A stretch of DNA of 51,954 nt from an uncultured Clostridia bacterium (GCA_934247125.1 CAKQIZ010000004.1:1-51954); one strand, 5' to 3'. Counted from the stretch's first letter, positions 1 to 7,856 are shown. The notes: generated by a model not told the origin, from the sequence alone. Translations and numbers: made by a program.

Positions 1-40
1 TGATTTTGAAAGAACGCTAAAGCTACATTTTTCAAAATCA
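1..40. repeat. 11-bp inverted repeat before the first gene
   Basis: TGATTTTGAAA at 1-11 is the exact reverse complement of TTTCAAAATCA at 30-40, with 18 bases between. The right arm abuts the AGGAGG ribosome binding site (40-45) of the following gene. It could be an operator or a leader hairpin that affects access to that site. It also sits at the window edge, so part of the structure may lie outside. Confidence 0.6.
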
Positions 41-51
41 GGAGGACTCAG

Positions 52-570
52 ATGAGAAACAGGATATATGAACTGCACAAGAATATGGTCGCTGTATCGG
101 CAGCATGCAGCAGGAAAGAAAATACTCGGGAAACAGCGGAAGGCAGAAAGAATACAACTGTCACATATAACTTTGCAACAGGAGATACAGTGACTATAGA
201 ACTGGAAGAAGGGACAGAAGTGTCTGTTTATATCACAGAAAGCAAAAGGCTCGAAGAAAACCAGGCACGCAGGATCAGATATAACGAAAGGCATCTTGAT
301 ACAGACTGCGATCATGGGGACTGGAACTCTTTTGCGGATCCGGAAACGGACGAGCTGTATCAGAAAGAAAAAGAAAGAAATATGCGGGAAGCAGAGGCAG
401 CAAGGAAAGCCATGGATTCTCTAAGTGAAAAACAGAAAGAACTTGTACTGATGCTGTATGGTCCGGATCCGATCACCGTTTCAGAATATGCGGCAAGAGA
501 GGGGGTATCGCAGCCTGCTATAAGCAACCGTCTGAAAAAGATCAGAAAAAAATTAAAAAAGTTTTTGTAA
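52..570 (+). CDS. Sigma-70 region 4-like regulator of an integrative element
   Basis: A 172-residue protein. The C-terminal part (about residues 115-172) reads as a sigma region 4 type helix-turn-helix: a segment containing LSEKQKELVLMLY is followed by VSEYAAREGVSQPAISNRLKKI, ending in a lysine-rich tail. The N-terminal half is charged and has no domain I recognise. AGGAGG at 40-45 sits 6 bases before the ATG. Proteins of this build are common in Tn916-like and other conjugative elements of Clostridia, where they are annotated as sigma-70 family or sigma-like factors. The neighbouring xis and int genes fit that setting. Whether it acts as a true sigma factor or only as a DNA-binding regulator cannot be told from sequence. 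Confidence 0.75.
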   Translation: MRNRIYELHKNMVAVSAACSRKENTRETAEGRKNTTVTYNFATGDTVTIELEEGTEVSVYITESKRLEENQARRIRYNERHLDTDCDHGDWNSFADPETDELYQKEKERNMREAEAARKAMDSLSEKQKELVLMLYGPDPITVSEYAAREGVSQPAISNRLKKIRKKLKKFL

Positions 571-737
571 AAGGGGTTATATTCCGGCATGTGAATCTCC
601 GATAAGTGAGAGGAGATATTTTTCTCTCGTGGATTTTGACAAGTGGATACACATTCATCAGGTACTTTCTTTTCGGACTGTGAAAACAGTGAGCATGTGA
701 AACGATGCGCCATGACCTCTTCGGAGCGAGCGATAAA

Positions 738-808
738 GCCCTGGCCCAGATCTTTGATCTGGTGTGCAGGTCTTATGCAAGAGGCACAGCACGCAAGTGC
801 GTGGTGCC
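738..808 (+). repeat. Double hairpin, copy A of a dispersed element
   Basis: The first stem is CCAGATC-TTT-GATCTGG at 746-762. The second is a nested stem, GGCAC/GTGCC around CACGC-AAGT-GCGTG, at 783-808. The first hairpin and its flanks (GCCC before it, AGGTCT-ATGCAA after it) recur at 38258-38301 in the trp leader, with the stem bases changed in compensating pairs. That favours a structured nucleic acid element over a coding sequence. Confidence 0.55.
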
Positions 809-997
809 TTACTGCGAATGTCTCGTTTCAAAAGGCAGATGGCAGCTGCAATGTGCGATGATCACCGGAGAGGATAATGATACTCCCGTCCAGTCACAGC
901 CCTGCAGGGAAGCAGGATCACGCAATGAGGGCGGCTCTGTGAGAACCACAGAGGGGCAGGATACCCGTGAGACAGCTTTGCCCGCTGTCGCCTGATC

Positions 998-1142
998 GTT
1001 TCCCGGATCGGGGGTGTCGTGGACAAATGCAGATCGGATAAAAAATGGCAGCATGCCGGACAAAACATTCGTACAGTGTACGGAGTTTATAAAGCGTGCT
1101 GCCGTATACATATTCGCTTTGCATAGTCCTGATCCGGGAAAC
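998..1142. repeat. 15-base inverted repeat enclosing about 115 bases
   Basis: GTTTCCCGGATCGGG at 998-1012 matches the reverse complement of CCTGATCCGGGAAAC at 1128-1142 at 14 of 15 positions. No gene lies between. It may be a long-range stem or the ends of a small decayed insertion. No flanking target duplication was noticed. Confidence 0.45.
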
Positions 1143-1169
1143 AGTGTATCCGCGGAAAGCGAGGAGGAC

Positions 1170-1478
1170 ATGAAAAAGGATATCGTAGATACCATCATAG
1201 AAGAAGATTTCGGAAGGATGATAGATCTTCTTCTGAACACAGAAGATGTGAGGAAAGCATATTAGCGGGGAGATGGGCATACATGGACAGGCTGCATCGG
1301 AGATGGATTCCTGCAGGAAGGACTAAGGCATCTTGACAGACAGATGCTGTTTATAATCGAGGATCTTGTTTTCGAGAACATGACCGTATATGAAGTCAGT
1401 CAGCATCTGGGTATGGATATGGATGCTGTGTATGAAAAGATACAAGAGTCAAGACGGATACTGCTTAGATTCGTATAG
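1170..1478 (+). pseudogene. Sigma-like helix-turn-helix gene interrupted by an in-frame TAG
   Basis: The frame opens at an ATG preceded by GAGGAGG and encodes 31 residues to a TAG at 1263-1265. The same frame then stays open for another 70 codons to a TAG at 1476-1478. The downstream part contains LRHLDRQMLFIIEDL and TVYEVSQHLGMDMDAVYEKI, which look like sigma region 4 helices. The whole reads as one roughly 102-codon regulator with a nonsense mutation. Alternatives are two separate short genes, or readthrough. Other genes in the window end in TAG, so general recoding of TAG is unlikely. Confidence 0.5.
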
Positions 1479-1489
1479 GAGGCGGCATT

Positions 1490-1876
1490 ATGACAGACAG
1501 AAAAGTAAGAAGAGGAGAGATTTATTACGCAGATCTTCCGGAGACGGAAAAAGGAAGCGTGCAGGCAGGGCGCAGGCCTGTCCTCATAACACAGTGTGAT
1601 CGTCTCAATCGTACATCGACTACAGTGCTGGTGGCGATCGTGACCAGCAAGCTGAAACGTCCGGACGATGAGACCCATGTGGTGCTTCCGATGATGAAAG
1701 GATTGCCGAAGCAGTCGATGGTGGAAGCTGAGCAGCGAAAGACCATATCAAAATCACAGTTGCTTGAGTACCGGTGCACACTGGACCATCAGACGATGAA
1801 AAGAGTGACAAGGGCTCTTAGAAACAGCGAGAAAGATGATAACACTTTTTCTCAGCGAAGACATAGAAAAAAATAG
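1490..1876 (+). CDS. PemK/MazF family toxin (predicted mRNA interferase)
   Basis: A 128-residue protein with the family's opening, RRGEIYYADL near residues 6-15. The RRPVLI segment, the VAIVTSK strand and a later QSMVEAEQ segment also match PemK/MazF toxins, which cleave RNA as ribosome-independent endoribonucleases. A GGAGG lies just upstream of the ATG. The C-terminus ends in a basic tail (SQRRHRKK). No antitoxin gene is recognisable immediately upstream, where only the broken sigma-like gene lies. In the integrative-element setting it may promote maintenance of the element or control its transfer. The family is well supported; the role is inferred. Confidence 0.85.
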   Translation: MTDRKVRRGEIYYADLPETEKGSVQAGRRPVLITQCDRLNRTSTTVLVAIVTSKLKRPDDETHVVLPMMKGLPKQSMVEAEQRKTISKSQLLEYRCTLDHQTMKRVTRALRNSEKDDNTFSQRRHRKK

Positions 1877-1961
1877 AATTCAAGTGTGCAAATTACTTTT
1901 TTCAGTAGAGTTTGCACAATGGCTTTTCGAAAAAATCAAAGGTAGAATTGAGGTGCATTTC

Positions 1962-2174
1962 ATGGAACGCAGAGAAACAAATCATATCCCGGTGTGGCAG
2001 AGATATTTGCTGACGGTGACAGAAGCAGCAGAATATTACCATATTGGAGAAAATAAGTTGAGAATGATCATAGAGGAACATATCGATGGTGAATTCGTTA
2101 TTATGAATGGGAATCGCTATCTTCTCAAGCGAATGCGCTTTGAGAACTTCCTTGATGAATCCAGCGTGCTGTAG
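1962..2174 (+). CDS. xis: Excisionase, Tn916 Xis family
   Basis: A 70-residue protein beginning MERRETNHIPVWQRYLLTV. It matches the layout of Tn916 excisionase: IPxWxRYxLT, then an EAAxYYxIGENKLR helix-turn-helix and a FVIMNGNRYLLKR wing. Xis proteins bind DNA near the element ends and steer the integrase towards excision. An upstream extension of the frame is possible, but the ATG at 1962 has a GAGGTG ribosome binding site and gives the usual family length. The integrase gene follows 26 bases later, the standard xis-int order. Confidence 0.9.
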   Translation: MERRETNHIPVWQRYLLTVTEAAEYYHIGENKLRMIIEEHIDGEFVIMNGNRYLLKRMRFENFLDESSVL

Positions 2175-2200
2175 TGATATAAAAGAAGGTGAAATTCATA

Positions 2201-3397
2201 ATGAGTCAGAAAAGAAGAGATAGTAAGAATAGGATCCTGCGACATGGAGAATCTCAGAGGCCCGATGGAAGATATCGGTTCAAATATAAAGATGTAGATG
2301 GCAAATATAAAGAAGTCTGTAGTACTCGTCTTGTGAGAACGGATCCGTACATTGATGGAAACATAAAAGAACTTTCTTTAAGAGAAAAGGAAAAAGAAAT
2401 TCAAAAATACTTGATGGTTGGAATGATGAGTGATGGAGGTGGATTCACTGTGCTGGATTTAGTGGAGAGATATACATCACTGAAAATCGGAGTCAGGCCA
2501 ACGACTAGGACTGGATATCAGACGGTGATCAACCATTTGAAAAAAGATCCCTTTGGGATGAGACCAATACACAAAGTCAAAATTTCGGATGCAAAGAAAT
2601 GGCTGATCGATCTTCAACAGAAGCAGGGAAAGAGTTATAGTTCGATACACAGCATACGAGGTGTTGTGAGGCCTGCCTTTAAAATGGCAGTAGAGGACGA
2701 TATACTGATCAAAAACCCATTTGATTTTGAGCTGAAAACGGTGATATATAATGACAGTGTTACAAGAGAGTCAATAAGTAGAGCTGATGAGAGAAGGTAT
2801 TTGAAATTTATACAGGAAGACGATCACTTTTCAAAGTATTATGATGGGATTTATATTTTGTTCAATACAGGTCTTAGGATTTCTGAACTATGTGGATTGA
2901 CGATTTCGGATATTGATTTTCGTAACCGGAGAATCGATGTGAATAAGCAGCTGCAGAGGACGAATCGCATGGAATATATTGTACAGGAACCTAAAACGAA
3001 AAGTGGCAGACGCTATATTCCAATGAGTGATACTTTGGCAGCGTGTTTTCGCAATGTCATTTCAGAACGCAAAAAGCCAAAAGTAGAGATGATGATTGAT
3101 GGCTATGGAGGGTTTCTTTTTCTTGATAAAGATGGTAAGCCTATGGTTGCCCTACATTGGGAAAAGTATATGCAGCATATCAGAGAAAAGTATAATAAGA
3201 AGTATAAATTACAGCTTCCGAAGATTACACCTCATGTCTGCAGGCATACATTCTGTTCCAAAATGGCAGGAGCGGGAATGAACCCCAAGAAATTGCAGTA
3301 TATCATGGGACATTCGGATATAACTGTGACGATGAACACATATACGCATATCGCATATGAAGATACTGTAAATGAATTTTTAAGATTAGTGAAATAA
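2201..3397 (+). CDS. int: Tyrosine recombinase, Tn916 integrase family
   Basis: A 398-residue protein that opens MSQKRRDSKNRILRHGESQR, close to the start of Tn916 Int. It has an N-terminal arm-binding domain, a core-binding domain (about residues 75-170) and a C-terminal catalytic domain. The catalytic set is visible: Arg226 in TGLRISEL, Lys in PKTKSGRR, the His-x-x-Arg of HVCRHTF, a His in MGHSDI and the nucleophile Tyr381 in TYTHI. The ATG at 2201 is preferred over a GTG at 2189 because GAAGGTG precedes it and the start aligns with Tn916 Int. It catalyses integration and excision of the element. A hairpin terminator follows directly. Confidence 0.95.
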   Translation: MSQKRRDSKNRILRHGESQRPDGRYRFKYKDVDGKYKEVCSTRLVRTDPYIDGNIKELSLREKEKEIQKYLMVGMMSDGGGFTVLDLVERYTSLKIGVRPTTRTGYQTVINHLKKDPFGMRPIHKVKISDAKKWLIDLQQKQGKSYSSIHSIRGVVRPAFKMAVEDDILIKNPFDFELKTVIYNDSVTRESISRADERRYLKFIQEDDHFSKYYDGIYILFNTGLRISELCGLTISDIDFRNRRIDVNKQLQRTNRMEYIVQEPKTKSGRRYIPMSDTLAACFRNVISERKKPKVEMMIDGYGGFLFLDKDGKPMVALHWEKYMQHIREKYNKKYKLQLPKITPHVCRHTFCSKMAGAGMNPKKLQYIMGHSDITVTMNTYTHIAYEDTVNEFLRLVK

Positions 3398-3769
3398 AAT
3401 CGTGTGGTAAAATCACCTTAAAACAGGGTGATTTTACTGCTTTTTGTCACAACATCTTTCTTTACAAAATCATCGGGTGTGAAATATAATGAACTATAGA
3501 GAAAATGATAAATTTATAGATGAAATCCCGAGAACGTGTGATTTTAACGGTTTCGGCGTGTTCGAATGACGGCATGAACGGCAAAGTGACCTAAAGTCCA
3601 TGGCAGATTGCCTTGTGGCAAACCCCGCGGGTTTTCCACAATTTTTCCACAAACAAACCGAAAAATATAAGAAAAAACGGGAAGAAATAAGAAGTTACAT
3701 AGAAATCGACAAATCAAAGAAACGTTGAAAAATCAATGAAAACGAGCATTTAGAAGGAGTTTGGAAGAT
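3398..3769. other. Element/chromosome boundary region with direct repeats
   Basis: These 370 bases hold the int terminator and no gene. TTTTCCACA occurs at 3632-3640 and again at 3643-3651, exactly 11 bases apart. Tn916-type integrases bind short direct repeats inside the element ends, so these are candidate arm sites. They also differ by only one base from a DnaA box. The exact attachment core cannot be fixed without the other end of the element. Confidence 0.4.
3406..3443 (+). terminator. Intrinsic terminator after int
   Basis: A perfect 11-base-pair stem, GTAAAATCACC (3407-3417) with GGTGATTTTAC (3427-3437), is followed by TGCTTTTT. It directly follows the integrase stop codon. Confidence 0.85.
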
Positions 3770-4219
3770 ATGTTAAAAGTACTGTTCATATGCCACGGCA
3801 ATATCTGCCGTTCGACCATGGCTGAGTTCGTGTTCAGGGACATGGTGCGCCGGGCAGGGCATGAAAATGAGTTTTACATAGAATCGGCAGCGACCAGCCG
3901 GGAGGAGATCGGCAATGATACGCATCCGGGAACGAAGGAGAAGCTGCGGGAGAACGGGATACCGTTCGAGCGCAGGCATGCGCGCCAGATGACGAAGAAG
4001 GACTATGAAAAATTCGACTATATAATAGGCATGGATGATGCCAATGTCCGCAACATCGAGCGGATCTGCGGCGGTGATCCGGAGCACAAGATCACCAGAC
4101 TGCTGGAGCACGCCGGGGCTGATCGCAGCATTGCGGATCCATGGTATACGGGCAACTTTGACGAGACGTACGATGACGTGATACAGGGCTGCGAAGCTCT
4201 GATGGAGGAACTTATATGA
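3770..4219 (+). CDS. Low-molecular-weight protein-tyrosine phosphatase
   Basis: A 149-residue protein with the signature phosphatase loop CHGNICRS at residues 8-15. Cys8 is the expected nucleophile and Arg14 binds phosphate. The general-acid aspartate is in the DPW motif (Asp123). Family members are cytosolic enzymes of about 150 residues that hydrolyse phosphotyrosine or related phosphomonoesters. The ATG at 3770 is chosen over the in-frame TTG at 3761 because it sits 10 bases after GGAG (3756-3759). The next gene overlaps the stop by four bases (ATGA), so the two are translationally coupled. The physiological substrate is unknown. Confidence 0.93.
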   Translation: MLKVLFICHGNICRSTMAEFVFRDMVRRAGHENEFYIESAATSREEIGNDTHPGTKEKLRENGIPFERRHARQMTKKDYEKFDYIIGMDDANVRNIERICGGDPEHKITRLLEHAGADRSIADPWYTGNFDETYDDVIQGCEALMEELI

Positions 4220-4980
4220 GTGGACAGGCGGGAGCTAAAAAGGATTATCTGCCGGTGTTTGAGGGATTCCCTGATGTCACCGGCTTTTTTTCATTGAAAA
4301 GCGGGGCAGTCGAAGGTTCGCCTTACGATAATCAGGAAATCTTCAGGCAGCTTGGCGTGGAAAACGCAGTGCGCGTTTTTCCAAAACAGATCCATAAGAA
4401 GCACGTTGCAGTGATACGTCAGGAAGATGTTGAATCGGCAGTCGACGCATCGATCATCATCCCGGATACCGACGGCGCTGTCACCGATATCAAAAATGTC
4501 CTGCTGACAACTGTCCATGCGGACTGTCCGGCAGTTTTCTGCTATGATCCGGTGAAAGAAGCTATCGGTCTTTCGCATGCGGGGTGGCGCGGAACATGCG
4601 CAGGGATCGCCGTGGAAATGATCGAAAAGATGCAGACTGAATACGGCTGCGATGCAGAAGAACTGCAGATTTACATCAGCCCGGGGATAAGCCTGTGCTG
4701 CTTTGAAGCCGGTATGGAAGTAGCTGAGGCCTTTGCAGAAAACTGGGACTTTGCACACGAATTCATCTCCAGGGCACCTGAAGACCTCAAAAACGAAAAA
4801 TGCCACATAGATATCAAAGGCATCAGCCGCAGGCAGCTGGAACTCGCAGGCATCCCGGCAGAGCAGATAAAAGTCAGTGAGCACTGCACCTGCTGCGAAC
4901 CGGAGCTGTTCTGTTCATACCGAAGAGAAGGAGGCACGTATATGCGCATGGGCGGCGGGCTTTGCATGCCGTTAAGATAG
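4216..4980 (+). CDS. pgeF: Laccase-domain protein, PgeF/YfiH family
   Basis: A 254-residue protein with the family's metal-site motifs: TTVHADC (His101, Cys104), LSHAGWRG (His121), a SPGISLCCFE segment and a C-terminal CSYRREGG. Members were called multicopper polyphenol oxidases. They have since been shown to act as purine nucleoside phosphorylase/adenosine deaminase enzymes, or as peptidoglycan-editing factors that remove misincorporated serine. The start overlaps the phosphatase stop, giving a two-gene operon. No terminator is obvious after it; a purine-rich stretch with repeated CAGAAAAAAGAA follows. Confidence 0.88.
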   Translation: MSGQAGAKKDYLPVFEGFPDVTGFFSLKSGAVEGSPYDNQEIFRQLGVENAVRVFPKQIHKKHVAVIRQEDVESAVDASIIIPDTDGAVTDIKNVLLTTVHADCPAVFCYDPVKEAIGLSHAGWRGTCAGIAVEMIEKMQTEYGCDAEELQIYISPGISLCCFEAGMEVAEAFAENWDFAHEFISRAPEDLKNEKCHIDIKGISRRQLELAGIPAEQIKVSEHCTCCEPELFCSYRREGGTYMRMGGGLCMPLR

Positions 4981-5121
4981 AAACCAGAAAAAAGAAAACA
5001 GAAAAAAGAACCAGGAAACGGCAGCATATCGCATTTAACAGTACTATATAGATGTTAATAAAAATCAATAATCAGAAAAGTCGATTAAAAAACATTTTGT
5101 GGTTGAAAAATAATAATTAAG

Positions 5122-5150
5122 TTGCTATTATCTAAAAATTGTGTTATTAT
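5122..5150 (+). promoter_or_regulatory. Predicted sigma-A promoter for the DUF1538 gene
   Basis: TTGCTA (5122-5127) and TATTAT (5145-5150) are separated by 17 bases in an AT-rich tract. Transcription would begin near 5157, giving a leader of about 60 bases. Confidence 0.6.
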
Positions 5151-5218
5151 GAAACACACACAAAATCAGATTTTTGATAATAACACGGTAGCACTGACAT
5201 GATTTTTGGAAAGGCGGA

Positions 5219-7363
5219 ATGCACTTGACTGTATTTATGGACAAAATAAGAGAAGTTTTTGTATCGGTAGTACCGATAACTGTTATTGTACTGATCCTCA
5301 GCTTCACACTCACCCCGATGTCGGGAAGCATGACAGTGCGCTTTCTACTGGGCGCAGTTCTGATAATCGCAGGATTATCTGTATTTTTGCTGGGTGTGGA
5401 TCTGGGAGTCACGCCTATAGGGAACCTGATGGGATCGATGATCACACGGAGCAATAAATTTTCAATCGTAATGATCGCCGGTCTTGCATTGGGATTTTTT
5501 ATTTCTGTCGCAGAACCGGATCTGCACATACTGGCGTCTCAGGTCGAATCTGTAACCGGTGGCACCATCACGAAATTCAGCATAGTAGTGGTCGTATCCA
5601 TAGGTATCGCGGTGCTTCTGAGCATAGGACTCGGAAGGATCGTGAAAGCGTTCCCGCTTTACAAACTGCTGGCCGTGCTGTACCTGGTGATATTCGTGAT
5701 GGCGATCTTTACATCGGAGGAATTCCTGGCGATATCGTTCGATGCATCAGGCGCGACAACGGGAGCGATGACTGTGCCGTTCATAATGGCACTGGCGATA
5801 GGCGTTTCTGCGATGAGAAGAGACTCAAAGTCATCAGAGAAAGATAGCTTCGGCCTCGTTGCCGTAGCTTCAACGGGAGCTATCATTTCTGTAATGGCTA
5901 TGAGCATCATATTCGACATGGATGAGATACAGGGTTCTGTAGAGATAATCGACGGAAGTTCGTCATCCGTGCTGGCGCCTTTTCTCAACGAGATCGGTGA
6001 GCTTGCACTGGAATCTGCGATGGCAGTGCTGCCTATAATGCTGATTTTTCTGATTTGCAATTTTATATCGATCAGAGTAGAAGCCAAAGAGCTCGGACGC
6101 ATCTGTACAGGGCTGTTCTACAACTGGGCAGGGCTGACGCTGTTCCTGACAGGCGTGAACGCCGGATTCCTCGATGCGGGACGATTCATAGGCCATAAGC
6201 TGGCAGAAGATCACGGGGGATGGCTGCTTGTCCTCATAGGATTTGTGATAGGCCTCGTGACGATACTGGCGGAGCCTGCAGTACACGTGCTGACGCATCA
6301 GATAGAAAACGTCACTTCAGGATATGTAAAGCGCTCGTACGTGCTCGGTGCACTTTCCATAGGAGTCGGCTGTGCGGTAGCTCTTTCGATTATCAGGATA
6401 CTGATACCGGAGCTGCAGCTCTGGCATTATTTGCTTCCGGGATATGCAGTGGCTCTGGCGCTGATGTATTTCGTGCCGAAGCTGTTCGTCGGCATCGCCT
6501 TCGATTCCGGAGGCGTCGCTTCGGGCCCGATGACTGCAACCTTCATACTGACATTCACGCAGGGAGCGGCAGAGTCGATAGAGGGGGCAGACGTACTGGT
6601 CGAAGGGTTTGGTGTGATTTCCATGGTCGCACTGACGCCGATAATCGCGCTGCAGGTCCTCGGACTGCTCTTCAAGATAAAGTCTGCAGGCGAAGAGCAT
6701 GCGGAGCGAAAAGTGCCGGTCAGCAGATACGAATGCGTGTATTTCGTCGTGTACAAAGGTATGGCGAGCCGTATACTGCACTTTGCAAGAAAACGCGGAG
6801 TTTCCGGAGGAACGATATTTTATGGCCGGCAGACTGCCAGAGGATTCTGGAAGCACCTGTTCAAGATGGATCATGTTGATAAAGAAGTGCTAGTGATAGT
6901 TACAGAGCAGAAGCTCGCACACCGGCTGATGCGTATGGTAAGCAAACTGCTGCAGTTTGAAATGACGGGTGACGGTGTGACATACAGCGTTCCGGTAGCA
7001 AGGTTCATCGGTGACGGCGGCGACAAACATCATATAATAGAGAAAGAGAAGGTGATATTCATGTACGATGCGATAAATATCATAGTCAATAAAGGTGTGG
7101 CTGAGGAAATGCTTGCTGCGGCGCAGAGTGCAGGAGCATACAGCGGCACTATAGTAAGCGCGCGAGGCGCAGGCCAGAGCGAGACCAGCAGACTTTTCAG
7201 TCTGGAGATCGAGCCTGAGAAAGAGCTGCTGCTGATCATCGTGGAAAAAGACAAGACGGATGCGGTCATCGATGCTGTAAATTCGCATATCGACCTGGAT
7301 GCTCCGCGCAACGGCATAATGTACGTGCAGGAAGTAAGCAGGATATACGGGCAGATGAAGTAA
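5219..7363 (+). CDS. DUF1538 integral membrane protein fused to two PII-like domains
   Basis: A 714-residue protein. Two homologous membrane halves (about residues 10-215 and 245-480) share the patterns LGVxxxG, AEPxxHxLxxQxExVT and a Ser/Gly-rich FDxxGxxxGxMT. These are hallmarks of DUF1538, predicted transporters. The last 230 residues are soluble and look like two tandem PII/GlnB-like ferredoxin-fold domains: VYFVVYKGMASRILHFARKRGVSGGTI and INIIVNKGVAEEMLAAAQSAGAYSGTI. PII-like domains usually sense nucleotides or metabolites, so the tail may gate the membrane part. The start is uncertain. ATG 5219 is only one base after GGCGG, and TTG 5225 has better spacing. The substrate is unknown. Confidence 0.85.
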   Translation: MHLTVFMDKIREVFVSVVPITVIVLILSFTLTPMSGSMTVRFLLGAVLIIAGLSVFLLGVDLGVTPIGNLMGSMITRSNKFSIVMIAGLALGFFISVAEPDLHILASQVESVTGGTITKFSIVVVVSIGIAVLLSIGLGRIVKAFPLYKLLAVLYLVIFVMAIFTSEEFLAISFDASGATTGAMTVPFIMALAIGVSAMRRDSKSSEKDSFGLVAVASTGAIISVMAMSIIFDMDEIQGSVEIIDGSSSSVLAPFLNEIGELALESAMAVLPIMLIFLICNFISIRVEAKELGRICTGLFYNWAGLTLFLTGVNAGFLDAGRFIGHKLAEDHGGWLLVLIGFVIGLVTILAEPAVHVLTHQIENVTSGYVKRSYVLGALSIGVGCAVALSIIRILIPELQLWHYLLPGYAVALALMYFVPKLFVGIAFDSGGVASGPMTATFILTFTQGAAESIEGADVLVEGFGVISMVALTPIIALQVLGLLFKIKSAGEEHAERKVPVSRYECVYFVVYKGMASRILHFARKRGVSGGTIFYGRQTARGFWKHLFKMDHVDKEVLVIVTEQKLAHRLMRMVSKLLQFEMTGDGVTYSVPVARFIGDGGDKHHIIEKEKVIFMYDAINIIVNKGVAEEMLAAAQSAGAYSGTIVSARGAGQSETSRLFSLEIEPEKELLLIIVEKDKTDAVIDAVNSHIDLDAPRNGIMYVQEVSRIYGQMK

Positions 7364-7384
7364 GCGAAGTTTTAAGGAATGCAT

Positions 7385-7803
7385 GGGGCTGTCGCATTGA
7401 CGATCTATGATCAGAGTCTGTTCCGGATGATATTTGTGTAATATTTTATCTATCGTAAAAATTATTGCACAACCCCGCTCAAATATGTGCAGAAATGATA
7501 TCCTTCAAAAAAATATTACACATGGTTTTATGTGAAATCGTCTAAAATGTACTGAAATCGCATGAAAATGCGATTTTCATGTAAAAATCATCCATATTCC
7601 TGTGTAATAGAAAAAAGAATTCACGGAAAAATGCACAGACGAGAGGTCGGTTGTGCAATAATTTTCAAAGTAGAGAAATCTTACACAACAGCTGCCTCCA
7701 ATCTAGCCGGTAACGCCCGCCGGCACTCACCGTCTAAGATCTTTTCAGGACTGTAGCGTTAACGATTTATGATCGTAAAGCATTAATGCTACAGTCTCTT
7801 TTT
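7385..7803. repeat. Large imperfect palindrome, MITE-like or decayed insertion sequence
   Basis: GGTTGTGCAATAATTTT at 7649-7665 is an exact inverted copy of 7458-7474. The arms extend with mismatches to about 40 bases (7434-7474 and 7649-7688, both ending in TTACACAA). At the centre is a perfect 9-base-pair hairpin with a GAAA loop (7555-7576). The outer ends also resemble each other in opposite orientation: GGGGCTGTCGCATT at 7385 and AATGCTACAGTCTC at 7785-7798. The block lies between two unrelated operons and codes for nothing convincing. This is the architecture of a small non-autonomous transposable element. Ends beginning GGGGCTGT recall some transposon families, but I cannot assign one. 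Confidence 0.55.
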
Positions 7804-7804
7804 T
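7748..7804 (+). terminator. Strong hairpin followed by a T tract
   Basis: GACTGTAGC (7749-7757) pairs with GCTACAGTC (7788-7796). An inner ACGAT/ATCGT stem lies at 7762-7776, and TCTCTTTTTT follows. It would end any transcript before the suf promoter, and it forms the right edge of the large palindrome. Confidence 0.65.
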
Positions 7805-7856
7805 GCATATGCAAAGCGCACCTGGCACGCTGTTTGCGGTGTACATACAGTTCTGA

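Larger units (their letters stand above)
571..1169. other. Gene-poor stretch inside the mobile element
   Basis: About 600 bases with no convincing gene. Short open frames exist on both strands, but none has a good ribosome binding site or recognisable product. The stretch is rich in self-complementary sequence. There is GAGAG...CTCTC around 612-635, two strong hairpins at 746-762 and 783-808, and a 15-base inverted repeat at 998-1012/1128-1142. It looks like remnant or structured non-coding DNA of the integrative element. Confidence 0.5.
1..3480. mobile_element. One end of a Tn916-like integrative element (partial)
   Basis: The gene order of regulator, toxin, excisionase and integrase followed by a terminator is that of the integration module at one end of Tn916-type elements. 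Ordinary chromosomal genes begin at 3770. The rest of the element, if present, lies to the left of the window. No conjugation gene is visible here, so it could be an intact element or a remnant. The right boundary is approximate. Confidence 0.7.

Noticed and set aside
705..995. 96-residue open frame in the mobile element
   Set aside because: No ribosome binding site and no recognisable protein pattern. The matching copy in the trp leader keeps hairpins but not the reading frame.
1263..1265. TAG read as pyrrolysine
   Set aside because: Many clear genes in the window end in TAG, and no pyl genes are seen. A nonsense mutation is simpler.
2189..2200. GTG start adding four residues to the integrase
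   Set aside because: The GTG overlaps the ribosome binding site, and the ATG at 2201 aligns with Tn916 Int.
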